Source: Lysobacter sp. Root494 (GTDB lineage: Bacteria; Pseudomonadota; Gammaproteobacteria; Xanthomonadales; Xanthomonadaceae). Taken from it: 64,000 nucleotides of DNA. Below are positions 36,623-45,624 of this stretch, one piece after another. Numbering within the stretch: the first letter of the stretch is position 1; the number at the start of each line of letters is the position of its first letter. Both the position numbers and the translations under genes were made by a program. A model generated the notes under the pieces. The model did no database searches and was not told the origin of the DNA. It saw only the letters and a program-made list of their open reading frames with translations. The stretch spans positions 1,167,325 through 1,231,324 of the forward strand of contig NZ_LMFH01000005.1 in the NCBI RefSeq assembly GCF_001427225.1, read 5' to 3'.

Positions 36623-37635
36623 GCGCGTGCCCTCTTCTTTGGCGCGGTCTTGTTGGCCGGCTTGGCCGCGGCGGGTTCTGCCTTCTTCGCGGCTTTCGGT
36701 TTTGGCGCCGAAGCTCCGCCTTGCGGCGAATCGCTGGATTCGGAACGTTCGTGCAGCGCGTCGCGCATGCGGCGAAGTTCGCGTTCTAGCTGCACGATCT
36801 TGCGGTGCGCGGCGTCGATTTCGGTGCGGGTCGGGATGCCGATCTGGTTGCAGTACTGCTCCACTTCGCGCTGCAGCGCGGCGCGCACCTTCATCTGCGC
36901 ATTGAGGAACTCGCCGTAGACCTGGCGGAAGCGCGGCGACAACGCCACTTCGGCGTAGGCATCTTCCGCCGCATCGATCCACAGGTCGAACAACGCGCGT
37001 GCGCTGGTGAGCTGGCGTCCGGGTTCGCTGCGCTCGGCAAGCTTGCCCTCGAAGCGGCCGAACGCGAGCTGCGTGGCTTCGGCCATCAGCGCGTTGTAGG
37101 CGTTGCTCTTGTCCTGGTAGTCGAGCTGCGCCTGCGTGAGGTGCTGCCAGCGCCCCTGGTGCTCGCGTGCGAAGCCAAACGCCGGCAGCCCCAGCCAGCT
37201 GCGGCCATCGCGCTGCATCGATTCCAGCAAGGGCTTCATCTGCTGCATCCATTCGTCCATGCCGTGCTGGCCCGGCCCGGACATGCCCTTGAACATGTCG
37301 GCGAAGGCGTTGCCGCCATTCGCGCCGAGCATGCGTCGCCACGCCGCCGTGATATCGGCCGGTTGCGCCGGACCACCCGCGAACTGCGCCGCCAGCTGCT
37401 GCATCTGTCCGAACCACTGCTGCGCCTGCGACTGGAAACGATTCACCGCGTCTTCGGCGCCGCTGGCCGGATTGGCGGCCGCAGCTCCCTTCGCCAGTTG
37501 CGACCACCAGCTCAGTGCGTCGTTCCAGCCGGGCATCGTGGGCTGGGTGGGCGCTGCGTTCGTCCGCATTGCCTCGCCCCAGGCGCCCCAGTACTGGCGC
37601 GCGAGCTGTTCAAAGTCGTCGAATCCACTGGCCAT
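36619..37635 (-). CDS. phaE: Class III polyhydroxyalkanoate synthase subunit PhaE
   Basis: 338 residues. PhaE is the non-catalytic partner that activates PhaC. Features include the N-terminal FDDFEQLARQYWGAWGEAM, a helical core (YDTDKSNAYN-type LDYQDKSNAYNALMAEATQL), the PhaE-typical VNGEFLNAQ-like stretch (YGEFLNAQMKVRAALQREVE) and PTRTEIDAAHRKIVQLEREL. The C-terminal 45 residues are Lys/Ala/Pro-rich and basic, perhaps contacting nucleic acid or the granule. GGAGG sits seven bases before the ATG. It is followed directly by phaC with a four-base overlap. Upstream lies a REP pair. Confidence 0.93.
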   Translation of the reverse strand: MASGFDDFEQLARQYWGAWGEAMRTNAAPTQPTMPGWNDALSWWSQLAKGAAAANPASGAEDAVNRFQSQAQQWFGQMQQLAAQFAGGPAQPADITAAWRRMLGANGGNAFADMFKGMSGPGQHGMDEWMQQMKPLLESMQRDGRSWLGLPAFGFAREHQGRWQHLTQAQLDYQDKSNAYNALMAEATQLAFGRFEGKLAERSEPGRQLTSARALFDLWIDAAEDAYAEVALSPRFRQVYGEFLNAQMKVRAALQREVEQYCNQIGIPTRTEIDAAHRKIVQLERELRRMRDALHERSESSDSPQGGASAPKPKAAKKAEPAAAKPANKTAPKKRARA

Positions 37636-37703
37636 CGGCTTCCTCCGTCGAGGCCGCGATGATAACGCCGGGGATGTTGCGGACGTGCGCGTACGGCCGT
37701 CTT

Positions 37704-37768
37704 GTGGCGCCGCGCCTGCGCGGTGCTTCTTCATCCCAAGGCAGGGCACCGCGCAGGCGCGGCGCTAC
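37704..37768. repeat. Inverted pair of GTAG-type REP palindromes
   Basis: Left arm 37704-37726 and right arm 37746-37768 are 23-base inverted repeats with one mismatch (GTGG versus GTAG), separated by 19 bases. Each arm is itself a hairpin (GCGCCGCGC-CT-GCGCGGTGC type). Paired, oppositely oriented REPs form BIME-like units; GTAG-headed REPs are known from Stenotrophomonas and relatives. It lies between the convergently reading pssA-like stop and the phaE start, all on the minus strand. Confidence 0.75.
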
Positions 37769-37775
37769 GGGAGCG

Positions 37776-38408
37776 TTACGGCTTGGGGATGCGCAGGGTC
37801 TTGCTGATCATTAGCGAACCTGAGAGCGCGAACATCAGCACCAGCGGATGGAACTGCCACGGGCCCAGTTGCACCATACCGAACCAGACGTTCTCGCCCA
37901 GTGCGCCCTGCCATGCGGCGACCGCGAGCACGATCACCAGCGCAAGGCTGGTCGGAATCGGCGTGCCTTCGAAATACTTCACCTTGTCGCCGCCACCGGA
38001 CAGCTGTTCGGCGGTGACGTTGTAGCGCGCCAGGCGGCTGACGCCGCAACCGACGAAATAACTGAGCACGGCCCAGTCCCATCCACCCTGCAGCCCGCAG
38101 GCATAGGCCAGCGCCGCAGGCGCGACGCCGAAGGAAATCACGTCAGCCAGCGAGTCCAGTTCACGGCCCAGCGTGGACGACGACTGCCGCCAGCGCGCGA
38201 CGCGGCCATCGAGCGCATCGAAGATGAAGGCCGCGGGGATCAGCGCCATGCCGATCAGCAGGTCGCGGACGACGCCATCCTGCAGGAAGCGCATCGCCGC
38301 GAAGATCGCACCCGTTCCGCAGAAGGCATTGGCCAGCGTGAACCAGTCGGCCAGGTGGAAGCCGCGGATCATGGAGAAATGGCGGCGCTGCGGGTTTGGG
38401 CTGCTCAT
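37776..38408 (-). CDS. pssA: CDP-alcohol phosphatidyltransferase, probably phosphatidylserine synthase
   Basis: 210 residues, multi-pass inner-membrane enzyme. The family motif D-x2-DG-x2-AR-x8-G-x3-D-x3-D is intact in DALDGRVARW, then STLGRELDSLAD. The N-terminal IRGFHLADWFTLANAFCGTG resembles type II phosphatidylserine synthases that transfer phosphatidyl from CDP-diacylglycerol to serine, the first step to phosphatidylethanolamine. Another alcohol acceptor cannot be excluded. The ATG at 38408 lacks a good ribosome site; an alternative is the ATG at MIRGFHL, 12 codons later. Confidence 0.85.
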   Translation of the reverse strand: MSSPNPQRRHFSMIRGFHLADWFTLANAFCGTGAIFAAMRFLQDGVVRDLLIGMALIPAAFIFDALDGRVARWRQSSSTLGRELDSLADVISFGVAPAALAYACGLQGGWDWAVLSYFVGCGVSRLARYNVTAEQLSGGGDKVKYFEGTPIPTSLALVIVLAVAAWQGALGENVWFGMVQLGPWQFHPLVLMFALSGSLMISKTLRIPKP

Positions 38409-38758
38409 GGGGCGATGCTGCCAACTGCGATGCGAGAGGGCAAGCATGGAACGGCATCCCTCCCGTGGCGCTCACGAATCGGTCACTCGGCCGGCCGGTG
38501 TCGTGCTCCGACAGATGTGGAGGTTGAACGTCAGCCCCCGACGCATCAGGCGCGGAACGTCTTCAGCTGGCGGCATTCATCCAGAAGAAGTCGCGGCGAA
38601 GGCAGTGGGCATGCGTGTCCGAGATTTCCTCACGACGCGGGCGGGAAGCGAATCTTCGGCAGCATGGGACCTCCTGTCCTTCATCGGCCTCCACGTCCCA
38701 TCGGCGCGCAGCGTGGCCAGAGTGCGCCTTCACGCCAAGCCGGCCGCTGCCTGCAACC
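38409..38758. other. 350-base gap between pssA and dinB starts
   Basis: Divergent intergenic region. A 65-codon minus-strand frame (38563-38760) is present but has no recognisable domain or ribosome site and overlaps the dinB start, so it is not called. No LexA-type box (CTGTN8ACAG) was found by eye ahead of dinB. Confidence 0.45.
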
Positions 38759-39919
38759 ATGCGAGACGCCTACAATTCCGCAGTGACCGCCCTACCCCGC
38801 AAGATCGTGCACGTCGACATGGATGCGTTCTATGCGTCCGTGGAACAGCGCGACGAACCCTCGTTGCGCGGCAAGCCGGTGGTGGTCGCATGGCGCGGTT
38901 CGCGCTCGGTGGTGTGCGCCGCCAGCTACGAGGCGCGCCGCTTCGGCGTGCGTTCCGCGATGCCCGCGGTCCGCGCCGAGCGCCTGTGTCCACAGGCGAT
39001 CTTCGTTCCGCCGGATTTCACCCGCTACAAGGCGGTGTCGCGACAGGTGCGCGAGATCTTCGCGCGCCACACCGACGCGATCGAGCCACTGTCGCTCGAC
39101 GAAGCCTACCTCGACGTCACCACGACGAAGACCGGATTGCCGACCGCCACGGCTACGGCGGAAGCGATCCGCGATGCGATTCGCGACGAAACGCTGCTCA
39201 CCGCTTCGGCAGGTGTCGCGCCGAACAAGTTCCTCGCCAAGATCGCGAGCGACTGGCACAAGCCCGACGGATTGTTCGTGATCCGCCCACATCAGGCGCT
39301 CGCCTTCCTGGAACCGTTGCCGGTGGGCCGCCTGCCTGGCGTCGGCAAGGTGATGGAAGGCAAGCTCGCGCAACTGGGCGTGACCACGGTGGGCGATCTG
39401 CGCGCGATTCGCGTCGAAGAGCTGGAGCAGCGCTTCGGCCGCTGGGGTCATCGCCTGCATGAGCTTTCGCTCGGGATCGACGACCATGCGGTACAGAGCG
39501 AACGGCCGACGATGCAGATCTCGGCGGAAGATACGTTCGAGCATGACCTGCTGCTCGAAGAACTCGAATCCCACATCCGTCGCCTCGCGGAAAAAGCGTG
39601 GGCGGGTTACGAGCGGGAGCTCGCGTCCCGCGAAAGCCGTCTTGCGCGCACCGTGGTGCTGAAGCTGAAGACCTCCGACTTCCGCACGCTGACGCGCAGC
39701 GTCACCCCACCTGCACGGCCTGCGTCGCTGCAACAGCTGGCGGACATCGCCTGCGAACTGCGCTGGCGGGTGGAGCTGCCGAGCCGTACGCGTTACCGGC
39801 TGGTCGGCGTGGGGTTGTCGGGGTTTATCGATGCCGATAGTGCAAAGGCGCAGGAGGATCTGTTTGCCGAAGCCCTCTCCCATGAAGCAGCTCTCCCATC
39901 GGGAGAAACGTTGGAGTGA
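38759..39919 (+). CDS. dinB: DNA polymerase IV (Y family)
   Basis: 386 residues from the ATG at 38759; a GTG at 38783, nearer the canonical RKIVHVDMDAFYASVE, is an equally possible start, since neither has a clear ribosome site. The error-prone translesion polymerase shows its catalytic acids in VDMDAFYASVE and SLDEAYLDV, the nucleotide-binding YEARRFGVRSAMP, the helix-hairpin-helix LPGVGKVMEGKLAQLGV, and a little-finger domain (VLKLKTSDFRTLTRS). The C-terminus ends without an obvious QLxLF clamp motif, although AQEDLFAEA contains a loose match. No SOS box was recognised upstream. Confidence 0.96.
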   Translation: MRDAYNSAVTALPRKIVHVDMDAFYASVEQRDEPSLRGKPVVVAWRGSRSVVCAASYEARRFGVRSAMPAVRAERLCPQAIFVPPDFTRYKAVSRQVREIFARHTDAIEPLSLDEAYLDVTTTKTGLPTATATAEAIRDAIRDETLLTASAGVAPNKFLAKIASDWHKPDGLFVIRPHQALAFLEPLPVGRLPGVGKVMEGKLAQLGVTTVGDLRAIRVEELEQRFGRWGHRLHELSLGIDDHAVQSERPTMQISAEDTFEHDLLLEELESHIRRLAEKAWAGYERELASRESRLARTVVLKLKTSDFRTLTRSVTPPARPASLQQLADIACELRWRVELPSRTRYRLVGVGLSGFIDADSAKAQEDLFAEALSHEAALPSGETLE

Positions 39920-40082
39920 GGTGCGGCGAAACGGAGAGATGACGAACGCGCCAACAATCAGGCCACGCTCGCTTCCACTTCTCTGTCCCGCATCGGCTTC
40001 CCTGCTTCGTCGAACTCTCATCCTCCGCGCTACCTTCTCCCGGAGGGAGTGGTGAACTCACTCCCGCGCTGGTCGACGAAGA

Positions 40083-42179
40083 TCACCAAATAACGACCCG
40101 CTTGTCACCGCTACGCACCATTGCGTCGCCCTCCTTGCACTGGAACGCCGCCGCGAACTCCGGCATGTTCGCCGGCGGTGCGATCGCGCGGAAATTCGCC
40201 GGCGCATGCGGATTGGAGGCGACGAGCACCTTCAGTGATTCGGGCGTCATCGTGCTGCGCCAGCTCAGCGCGTAGCTGGCGAAGAAGCGCTGGTCGCGGC
40301 TCATGCCTTCGACCATCGGGTCGGGCGTGTTGCCGGCCGCCTTCTTCATCGCGTCATAGGCGACCTCGATACCGCCGAGGTCGGCGATGTTTTCGCCCAG
40401 CGTCAGCCGGCCGTTAACCTTCATGCCCGGCAGCGCTTCATACGCATCGAACTGCCGCACCAGCTTCTCGCTGCGCGCGGTGAAGCCCTTGGCATCGGCG
40501 TCGGTCCACCAGTTCTCGAAGTTGCCACCCGGCCCGAAACGGCTGCCCTGGTCGTCGTAACCGTGCATCAGCTCATGCCCGATCGTGGCGCCGGTGTTGC
40601 CGTAATTGAGCGCGTCGTCGGCCTTGGGGTCGAACAGCGGCGGCTGCAGGATGGCCGCGGGAAACACGACTTCGTTGAGTTGGGGGTTGTAGTAGGCATT
40701 GACCGTCTGCGGGCTCATGCCCCACTCGCTGCGATCCACCGGCTTGCCGATCTTGCCGAGGTTCCACTTGTAGTTGAATTCGTTCGCGGCCAGGACATTG
40801 CCGATGTAGCTGTCGCGATTGGTCCGCAGTCCGGACCAGTCGCGCCACGTGTCGGGATAGCCGATCTTCGGCGTGAACGTCGCCCACTTCGCCAGCGCCT
40901 TCTGCCGCGTGGCATCGCCCATCCATTCCAGCTTCTCCAGGCGCGCCTTCAGCACCTCGCGCATGTTCTGCACCATCTCCAGCACCTTGGCCTTGGAGTC
41001 GGCGGGAAATGCGGCCTTCACGTACAACTGCCCCATGGCTTCGCCGGCCTGGCCGTCGATGGTGCCCAGCACCCGCTTCCAGGGTTCCTTCATTTTCTTC
41101 TGGCCATTGAGCGCCTTGTCGTGGAATTCGAAGTACTGGCGTGCGAACGCATCGCTGAGGAACGGCGCGGCGCTGTCGACCGTGTGGAAGCGCAGATAAC
41201 TCTTCCATGTCGGCGCCGGGACGTCGGCAAGCATCCGGTCAAATTCCCGCTGGAACGCCGGCATCGCCAGCGAGAACATCTTCGGCGCTTCCAACCCCTG
41301 TGATGCGAAGAAGCGGCTCCACGGAAAATGTGGCGCGAGCTTGTCGGCATCGGCGACCGAGACCGGGTTGTAGTAGAGGGCGGTGTCGCGCGAAAGCTCC
41401 TCGCTGGATTTCGAAACCTTCGCAAGCCGTGTTTCGAACGCCATGACATCCTTCGCCTGCGCGGCTGCATCGGCCGCAGGCGTGCCGGACATTTCCAGCA
41501 CCTTGGCGATGTGCGCCTGGTAGGCGTCGCGCGCGTCCTTCTTGTCGGCGTCGAAGTAGTAGCTACGATCGGGCAGGCCCAGTCCGTCCTGCACGACGTA
41601 GGCGATGTTGACGTTGGAATCCCTGAAGTCGGGACTCGGTCCGAAGCTGAAGACGAAGCCTTCGCCCTTTGCATGTGACTGGCGCAGGAATTCGGCGATC
41701 GACTCGCCATCGTCCAGTGCCGCGATGGTGTCGAGGCGGCTTTGTAGCGGCTGGATTCCCTGGGCATCGCGCTTCGCGGCGTCCATGCCGGTCACCCACA
41801 GGTCTCCAATGATCTTCTCGACGCCGCTGCCTTCCATCGAACCGGCATGTGCGGCCAACTGGTGCTGCACGGCGAGCGAGCGCTCGCTCATCATTTCGTA
41901 CAGGCCCCAGTCGGTGCGGTCCGAAGGAATCGGGTTGGCCGCTTTCCATTTGCCATTGACGTAGGCATCCAGGTCGCTGCACGCGCCGGTGTTGGCGTCC
42001 AGGTCGCTGGCCTTGAAACCGGCTACCTGCGGCAGCTTGCTTTCGTCGAGCCTGAAAGCCATCGCGCCCGTGGACGCCTGGGCCTGGGAAGCCGTGGGCT
42101 TGCCTGCATCGCACGCAGTCAGCGCAAGCACGCCGAGGATCCAGCCTGCGGCCAGCGGTTTGATCGAAGGAACGGACAT
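40083..42179 (-). CDS. M13 (neprilysin-like) metallopeptidase lipoprotein
   Basis: 698 residues. The N-terminus is a lipoprotein signal with lipobox LTAC. The zinc motif HELMH is at 535-539 in ATIGHELMHGYDDQG, and the third ligand Glu is in GENIADLGG; NAYYNPQLNEVVFPAAILQP is the substrate-binding segment of the family. Near the C-terminus are RVNGPL-type equivalents and the terminal Trp. M13 enzymes cleave oligopeptides; the bacterial lipoprotein forms act in the periplasm or at the outer membrane. GGAGAGACC precedes the ATG at 42179. Transcribed alone; 194 bases separate it from the diesterase gene upstream. Confidence 0.95.
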   Translation of the reverse strand: MSVPSIKPLAAGWILGVLALTACDAGKPTASQAQASTGAMAFRLDESKLPQVAGFKASDLDANTGACSDLDAYVNGKWKAANPIPSDRTDWGLYEMMSERSLAVQHQLAAHAGSMEGSGVEKIIGDLWVTGMDAAKRDAQGIQPLQSRLDTIAALDDGESIAEFLRQSHAKGEGFVFSFGPSPDFRDSNVNIAYVVQDGLGLPDRSYYFDADKKDARDAYQAHIAKVLEMSGTPAADAAAQAKDVMAFETRLAKVSKSSEELSRDTALYYNPVSVADADKLAPHFPWSRFFASQGLEAPKMFSLAMPAFQREFDRMLADVPAPTWKSYLRFHTVDSAAPFLSDAFARQYFEFHDKALNGQKKMKEPWKRVLGTIDGQAGEAMGQLYVKAAFPADSKAKVLEMVQNMREVLKARLEKLEWMGDATRQKALAKWATFTPKIGYPDTWRDWSGLRTNRDSYIGNVLAANEFNYKWNLGKIGKPVDRSEWGMSPQTVNAYYNPQLNEVVFPAAILQPPLFDPKADDALNYGNTGATIGHELMHGYDDQGSRFGPGGNFENWWTDADAKGFTARSEKLVRQFDAYEALPGMKVNGRLTLGENIADLGGIEVAYDAMKKAAGNTPDPMVEGMSRDQRFFASYALSWRSTMTPESLKVLVASNPHAPANFRAIAPPANMPEFAAAFQCKEGDAMVRSGDKRVVIW

Positions 42180-42373
42180 GGTCTCTCCGTGATGGGCGGG
42201 TCGGTCGCGGGGTTTGCAGGCTCTGTCGCGGGCTTGCGGTGCAAGTCGACCGTAGCAATTCCCACGCGTCCAACACATGTGACATTCGGGCTAGGCGGTT
42301 CGGCTGCCCACAGGACAAGAAGCAGGTAATGGCTGCTCGCGTCGTCCGGCCGCGGCGCGTGCGTTCGCCCTGT

Positions 42374-43567
42374 TCAAGGATTACCGCGGGCCGGCTTGTG
42401 GATGCCGAGGAAGATCTCGCGCGCGATGACGCCCAGATCGGGCTGGTCGATGAAAAAACCCTGCACGCCAAGGCCGTACAGCTGTACCGCTTCGGCGATC
42501 ACCGATGGGTTGATTCCATGCGGCGGCTGACTCGGATAGTTCTCTTCGGCACGCAACGTGTATGGATGCACCACCAGGCCCGCCTTCAGTGCATGCGACA
42601 GGAACGGATGCCCCGGGCCGGGGTTGCGCGTGGCGAGTTCGGCTTTGCCGTCGTCGTGGGCACCTCGTGTCGCCGAGAGGTTCGCGCGCGGGAGGATGTT
42701 TGCCTTCCATGGGCCGATGCCGCTGGCGTAATTCGCCTTCATCCATTGCAGCGCCGGCCCGGTCGCCAGCGACTGGTATTGCGTGCCGGCATTGATGCCG
42801 CCGACCACGTCGACCAGCCCGCCGTAGAGCGCATCCAGGTCGGATCCATGCGCGGCGTTCCAGCGGAAGTCGTACGGCCCCGTCGACCAGATGTCGGCGA
42901 ACAACTGCACGAGCGGGAAGTCGACGCCGATCGAAGGCATGATCGATGTCTTCAGCTCGATGAGATTGGCCACTTCGAAGCTCTGGATGTAGACGCGACG
43001 CGGATCGGTGAAGCCTTCCGCGACCAGCGTGTCGACCAGTATGCGGCCGGGGGAGAGGGCGATCGGACCGCCGTCGAGACGGCAGCCTTCGCGGGCGAAA
43101 TACGTCGGATACTTGGTTTCCGGATACACCCCGATGACGTGATCGTCACGGCTTTCGGCTTTGGCCAGGCGCACGACTTCGGCGAAGGTCGGGATCTGGA
43201 ACATGCCGTCGTAACGCGTGTTCGCCGGACGCAATCCGGGCATGCGCTCCTTCGCACGAAGCGTCCTGAGCTCGGTGAGGGTGAAGTCTTCGGTGAACCA
43301 GCCGGTCAGTGTCCGGCCATCGACCGTCTTGGTGGTGTGGCGCCCGGCGAACTCGGGATGGTTGGCAACGTCGGTGGTGCCGGAAATCTCGTTTTCGTGG
43401 CGCGCCACCAGCACGCCATCGCGCGTGAGGACCAGGTCGGGCTCGATGAAGTCGGCGCCCTGGCGAATGGCCAGCCGGTACGACTCGAGGGTGTGTTCGG
43501 GACGATAACCGCTGGCGCCGCGATGACCGATCACGATCAGTCCCTGGTGATTGGCGCGCTGGGTCAC
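42374..43567 (-). CDS. Glycerophosphodiester phosphodiesterase
   Basis: 397 residues. It hydrolyses deacylated phospholipids to glycerol-3-phosphate and an alcohol. Motifs of the PLC-like TIM barrel are IGHRGASGYRPEHTLESY, with the catalytic His, and DFIEPDLVLTRDGVLVARHE, with metal-binding Glu/Asp and the second His; also YPETKYP and FIDQPDLGV near the C-terminus. The GTG at 43567 is chosen because GGAGG lies nine bases ahead; an upstream GTG (43600) has none. No signal peptide is seen from this start, although GlpQ-type homologues of this length are commonly exported, so localisation is open. Confidence 0.9.
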   Translation of the reverse strand: MTQRANHQGLIVIGHRGASGYRPEHTLESYRLAIRQGADFIEPDLVLTRDGVLVARHENEISGTTDVANHPEFAGRHTTKTVDGRTLTGWFTEDFTLTELRTLRAKERMPGLRPANTRYDGMFQIPTFAEVVRLAKAESRDDHVIGVYPETKYPTYFAREGCRLDGGPIALSPGRILVDTLVAEGFTDPRRVYIQSFEVANLIELKTSIMPSIGVDFPLVQLFADIWSTGPYDFRWNAAHGSDLDALYGGLVDVVGGINAGTQYQSLATGPALQWMKANYASGIGPWKANILPRANLSATRGAHDDGKAELATRNPGPGHPFLSHALKAGLVVHPYTLRAEENYPSQPPHGINPSVIAEAVQLYGLGVQGFFIDQPDLGVIAREIFLGIHKPARGNP

Positions 43568-43753
43568 GGCATGTGTCCTCCACGAATCCTGTCGTTGCAC
43601 GTGCCGGCGGCGATGCTGGCAAGCAACCTGCCGTGCATGATGAACCCCTTGCGGGTCGGGAAATGCTGGCTCCCCTCGTCCGGCCGTGCACGCTCATGAC
43701 TGCAGTCGCGGAAGCGGGATGGTCACAGGTCATCGCCCGGCGGGCGACATGCA

Positions 43754-44395
43754 TCACAACCTGGCGAGCGGCTTGAGATCACGCACGAAGGCCGCGTAGG
43801 CCATGTGGCGCGATTCCGAATCGCGTTGTCGCAGCACATACGAAGGATGCACGGTGGCAATCACGCGCGCCCCGTTGGGCAGGGTCTGCCACAGTCCGCG
43901 CTGTTTCATCAGCCCGAACTTGTTGCCGAGAATGGCCTTGGCGGCGATCGCCCCCAGGCACACGATCACGTCGGGACGGATGCGCTCGATCTCACCGTCC
44001 AGCCACACGCGGCAGGCTTTCTGCTGGCCTGGATCCGGACTGCGATGCAGGCGCACCTTGCCACGAATTTCGAATTTGAAATGCTTGACCGCATTGGTCA
44101 CGTACATGTCGGCGCGCCCGATGCCGAGTTCTTCCAGCGCGCGATCGAACAACTTTCCCGCAGGGCCGACGAAAGGCCGGCCGCTCAGGTCTTCCTGGTC
44201 GCCCGGCTGCTCACCGATCACCACGATGCGGGCGCGCGGCGGGCCTTCGCCGAAGACCGTCTGCGTCGCCGGTTTCCACAGATCGCAGCGTTTGCAACCC
44301 ATGGCCGCGCCGCGCAATGCGTCGAGGCTGTCGTCGACCGGCTCGGGCGCGCTGCCCTCGGGAACGGCACGCTTGCGCGGCTTCTTCGTGGCCAT
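43754..44395 (-). CDS. udgX: UdgX-type uracil-DNA glycosylase family protein
   Basis: 213 residues. It belongs to the iron-sulfur UDG families: cysteines 34, 37, 128 and 146 fit the cluster pattern C-x2-C...C-x17-C. Motif A is GEQPGDQED (61-69), diagnostic of UdgX rather than family 4 (GEAPG). The loop FKFEIRGKVRLHRSP carries His117 at the position of the UdgX His that forms a covalent bond with the uracil-site sugar; the published loop reads KRRIH, here KVRLH. HPSYVLR (183-189) is the DNA-intercalation motif. The N-terminus is Lys/Arg-rich. Predicted role is tight or irreversible capture of uracil in DNA. It stands between the diesterase and cfa genes, all minus strand. Confidence 0.88.
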   Translation of the reverse strand: MATKKPRKRAVPEGSAPEPVDDSLDALRGAAMGCKRCDLWKPATQTVFGEGPPRARIVVIGEQPGDQEDLSGRPFVGPAGKLFDRALEELGIGRADMYVTNAVKHFKFEIRGKVRLHRSPDPGQQKACRVWLDGEIERIRPDVIVCLGAIAAKAILGNKFGLMKQRGLWQTLPNGARVIATVHPSYVLRQRDSESRHMAYAAFVRDLKPLARL

Positions 44396-44446
44396 GCGGC
44401 ATTGTCCGTCGTGTCCCGTGCACGGCGCGTGGGAAGCGGCCGGCGG

Positions 44447-45592
44447 TCAGCGCGGAGCGATGTAACCGCCGCGGATACCGCGAGGCGAGAGCATGACCTG
44501 CCACAGCTGGATGCGCCGCGCACGGAAACTGGCCATGGAGCCGGAGAGATAGAAGCGCCACATCCGGCGGAATCGCTCGTCGTACGACGGCAGCTGCGGC
44601 CACGCCGCTTCGACGTTGTCGCGCCACGCCTGCAAGGTGCGGTCGTAATCGGGACCGAAGCCGTGCCAGTCCTCCATCACGAAGAGCCCTTCCGCCGCGC
44701 GTGCGATCTGCGCCGCCGAAGGCAGCATCGAGTTGGGAAAGATGTAGCGTGCGATCCACGGATCGGTGTGGTGCTGCGACTGGTTGCTGCCGATGCTGTG
44801 CAGCAGGAACAAGCCGTCCTCGGGCAGGCACGTGCGCGCGACCTCGAAGTAACGGCGATAGTTCTTCACGCCGACGTGTTCGAACATGCCAATCGAGAAG
44901 ACACGGTCGAATTTCTCGTCGAGTTCCCGGTAGTCCTGCACGCGGATCTCGATCGGCAGCCCATCGCAAAGCCTGCGCGCGTAATCGGCCTGCTCCCGCG
45001 AGATGGTGACGCCGACTCCGCTCACGCCGTAGCGCTCGGCGGCGAACTTCAGCGCCTCGCCCCAGCCGCAGCCGATATCCAGCACGCGCATGCCCGGCTG
45101 CAGTCCGAGCTTGCGGCAGACGAGATCGAGCTTGGCTTCCTGCGCCTCGTCGAGCGTGGTGGCTTCGCGCCAGTAACCGCAGCTGTAGACCAGGCGCTTG
45201 CCGAGCATCGCGGCGTAAAGGTCGTTGCCGAGGTCGTAGTGGCGCTCGCCGACGGTGAAGCTGCGGCTGCGCGTCTGCAGGTTGAACAGCTGTGCGCGCA
45301 GTCCGTCGAGGTAGGCGGCGATGCCGCGCACGCGTTCGTCGATGCGCGCATCGAGCAGATGGTAGAGAAGACCATCGAGCGAGCGAGCATCCCACCAGCC
45401 GTCCATGTACGACTCGCCGAGTCCGAGCGAACCCTGTGCCAGCAGGCGCATGGGAAGCCGCGGATCGTGCATCTGCAGGTCCCAGTCGCGATCGCCATCG
45501 ACGCGCACGTCGGCGTGCGCCAGCAACCGTTCCAGCCGGTGGCGGAGATGAGGAATCCGCATCACGGTCGCGGGCGATGGCGTAGCGGACAT
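44447..45592 (-). CDS. cfa: Cyclopropane-fatty-acyl-phospholipid synthase
   Basis: 381 residues. It adds a methylene from SAM across unsaturated phospholipid acyl chains in the membrane. The SAM motif is VLDIGCGWGEAL, followed by GVGVTISREQADYA; YSCGYW and the lipid-site region GMFEHVGVKNYRRYFEVA are typical of Cfa. The N-terminal domain (about 1-100) carries LGLGESYMDGWWD. The C-terminus RARRIQLWQVMLSP matches the family ending. Length is that of E. coli Cfa. The ATG has only a weak ribosome site. It lies 51 bases upstream of udgX and may be read together with it. Confidence 0.95.
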   Translation of the reverse strand: MSATPSPATVMRIPHLRHRLERLLAHADVRVDGDRDWDLQMHDPRLPMRLLAQGSLGLGESYMDGWWDARSLDGLLYHLLDARIDERVRGIAAYLDGLRAQLFNLQTRSRSFTVGERHYDLGNDLYAAMLGKRLVYSCGYWREATTLDEAQEAKLDLVCRKLGLQPGMRVLDIGCGWGEALKFAAERYGVSGVGVTISREQADYARRLCDGLPIEIRVQDYRELDEKFDRVFSIGMFEHVGVKNYRRYFEVARTCLPEDGLFLLHSIGSNQSQHHTDPWIARYIFPNSMLPSAAQIARAAEGLFVMEDWHGFGPDYDRTLQAWRDNVEAAWPQLPSYDERFRRMWRFYLSGSMASFRARRIQLWQVMLSPRGIRGGYIAPR

Positions 45593-45624
45593 GGCTCTAA
45601 CTCACACTGCCTGGACGCACGGGA

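Noticed and set aside
36623-37507. In-frame 5' extension of phaC
   Set aside because: It lies entirely within phaE in another frame; the ATG at 36622 overlaps the phaE stop and gives the normal class III length.
38563-38760. 65-codon minus-strand frame upstream of pssA
   Set aside because: No recognisable content or ribosome site, and it overlaps the dinB start.
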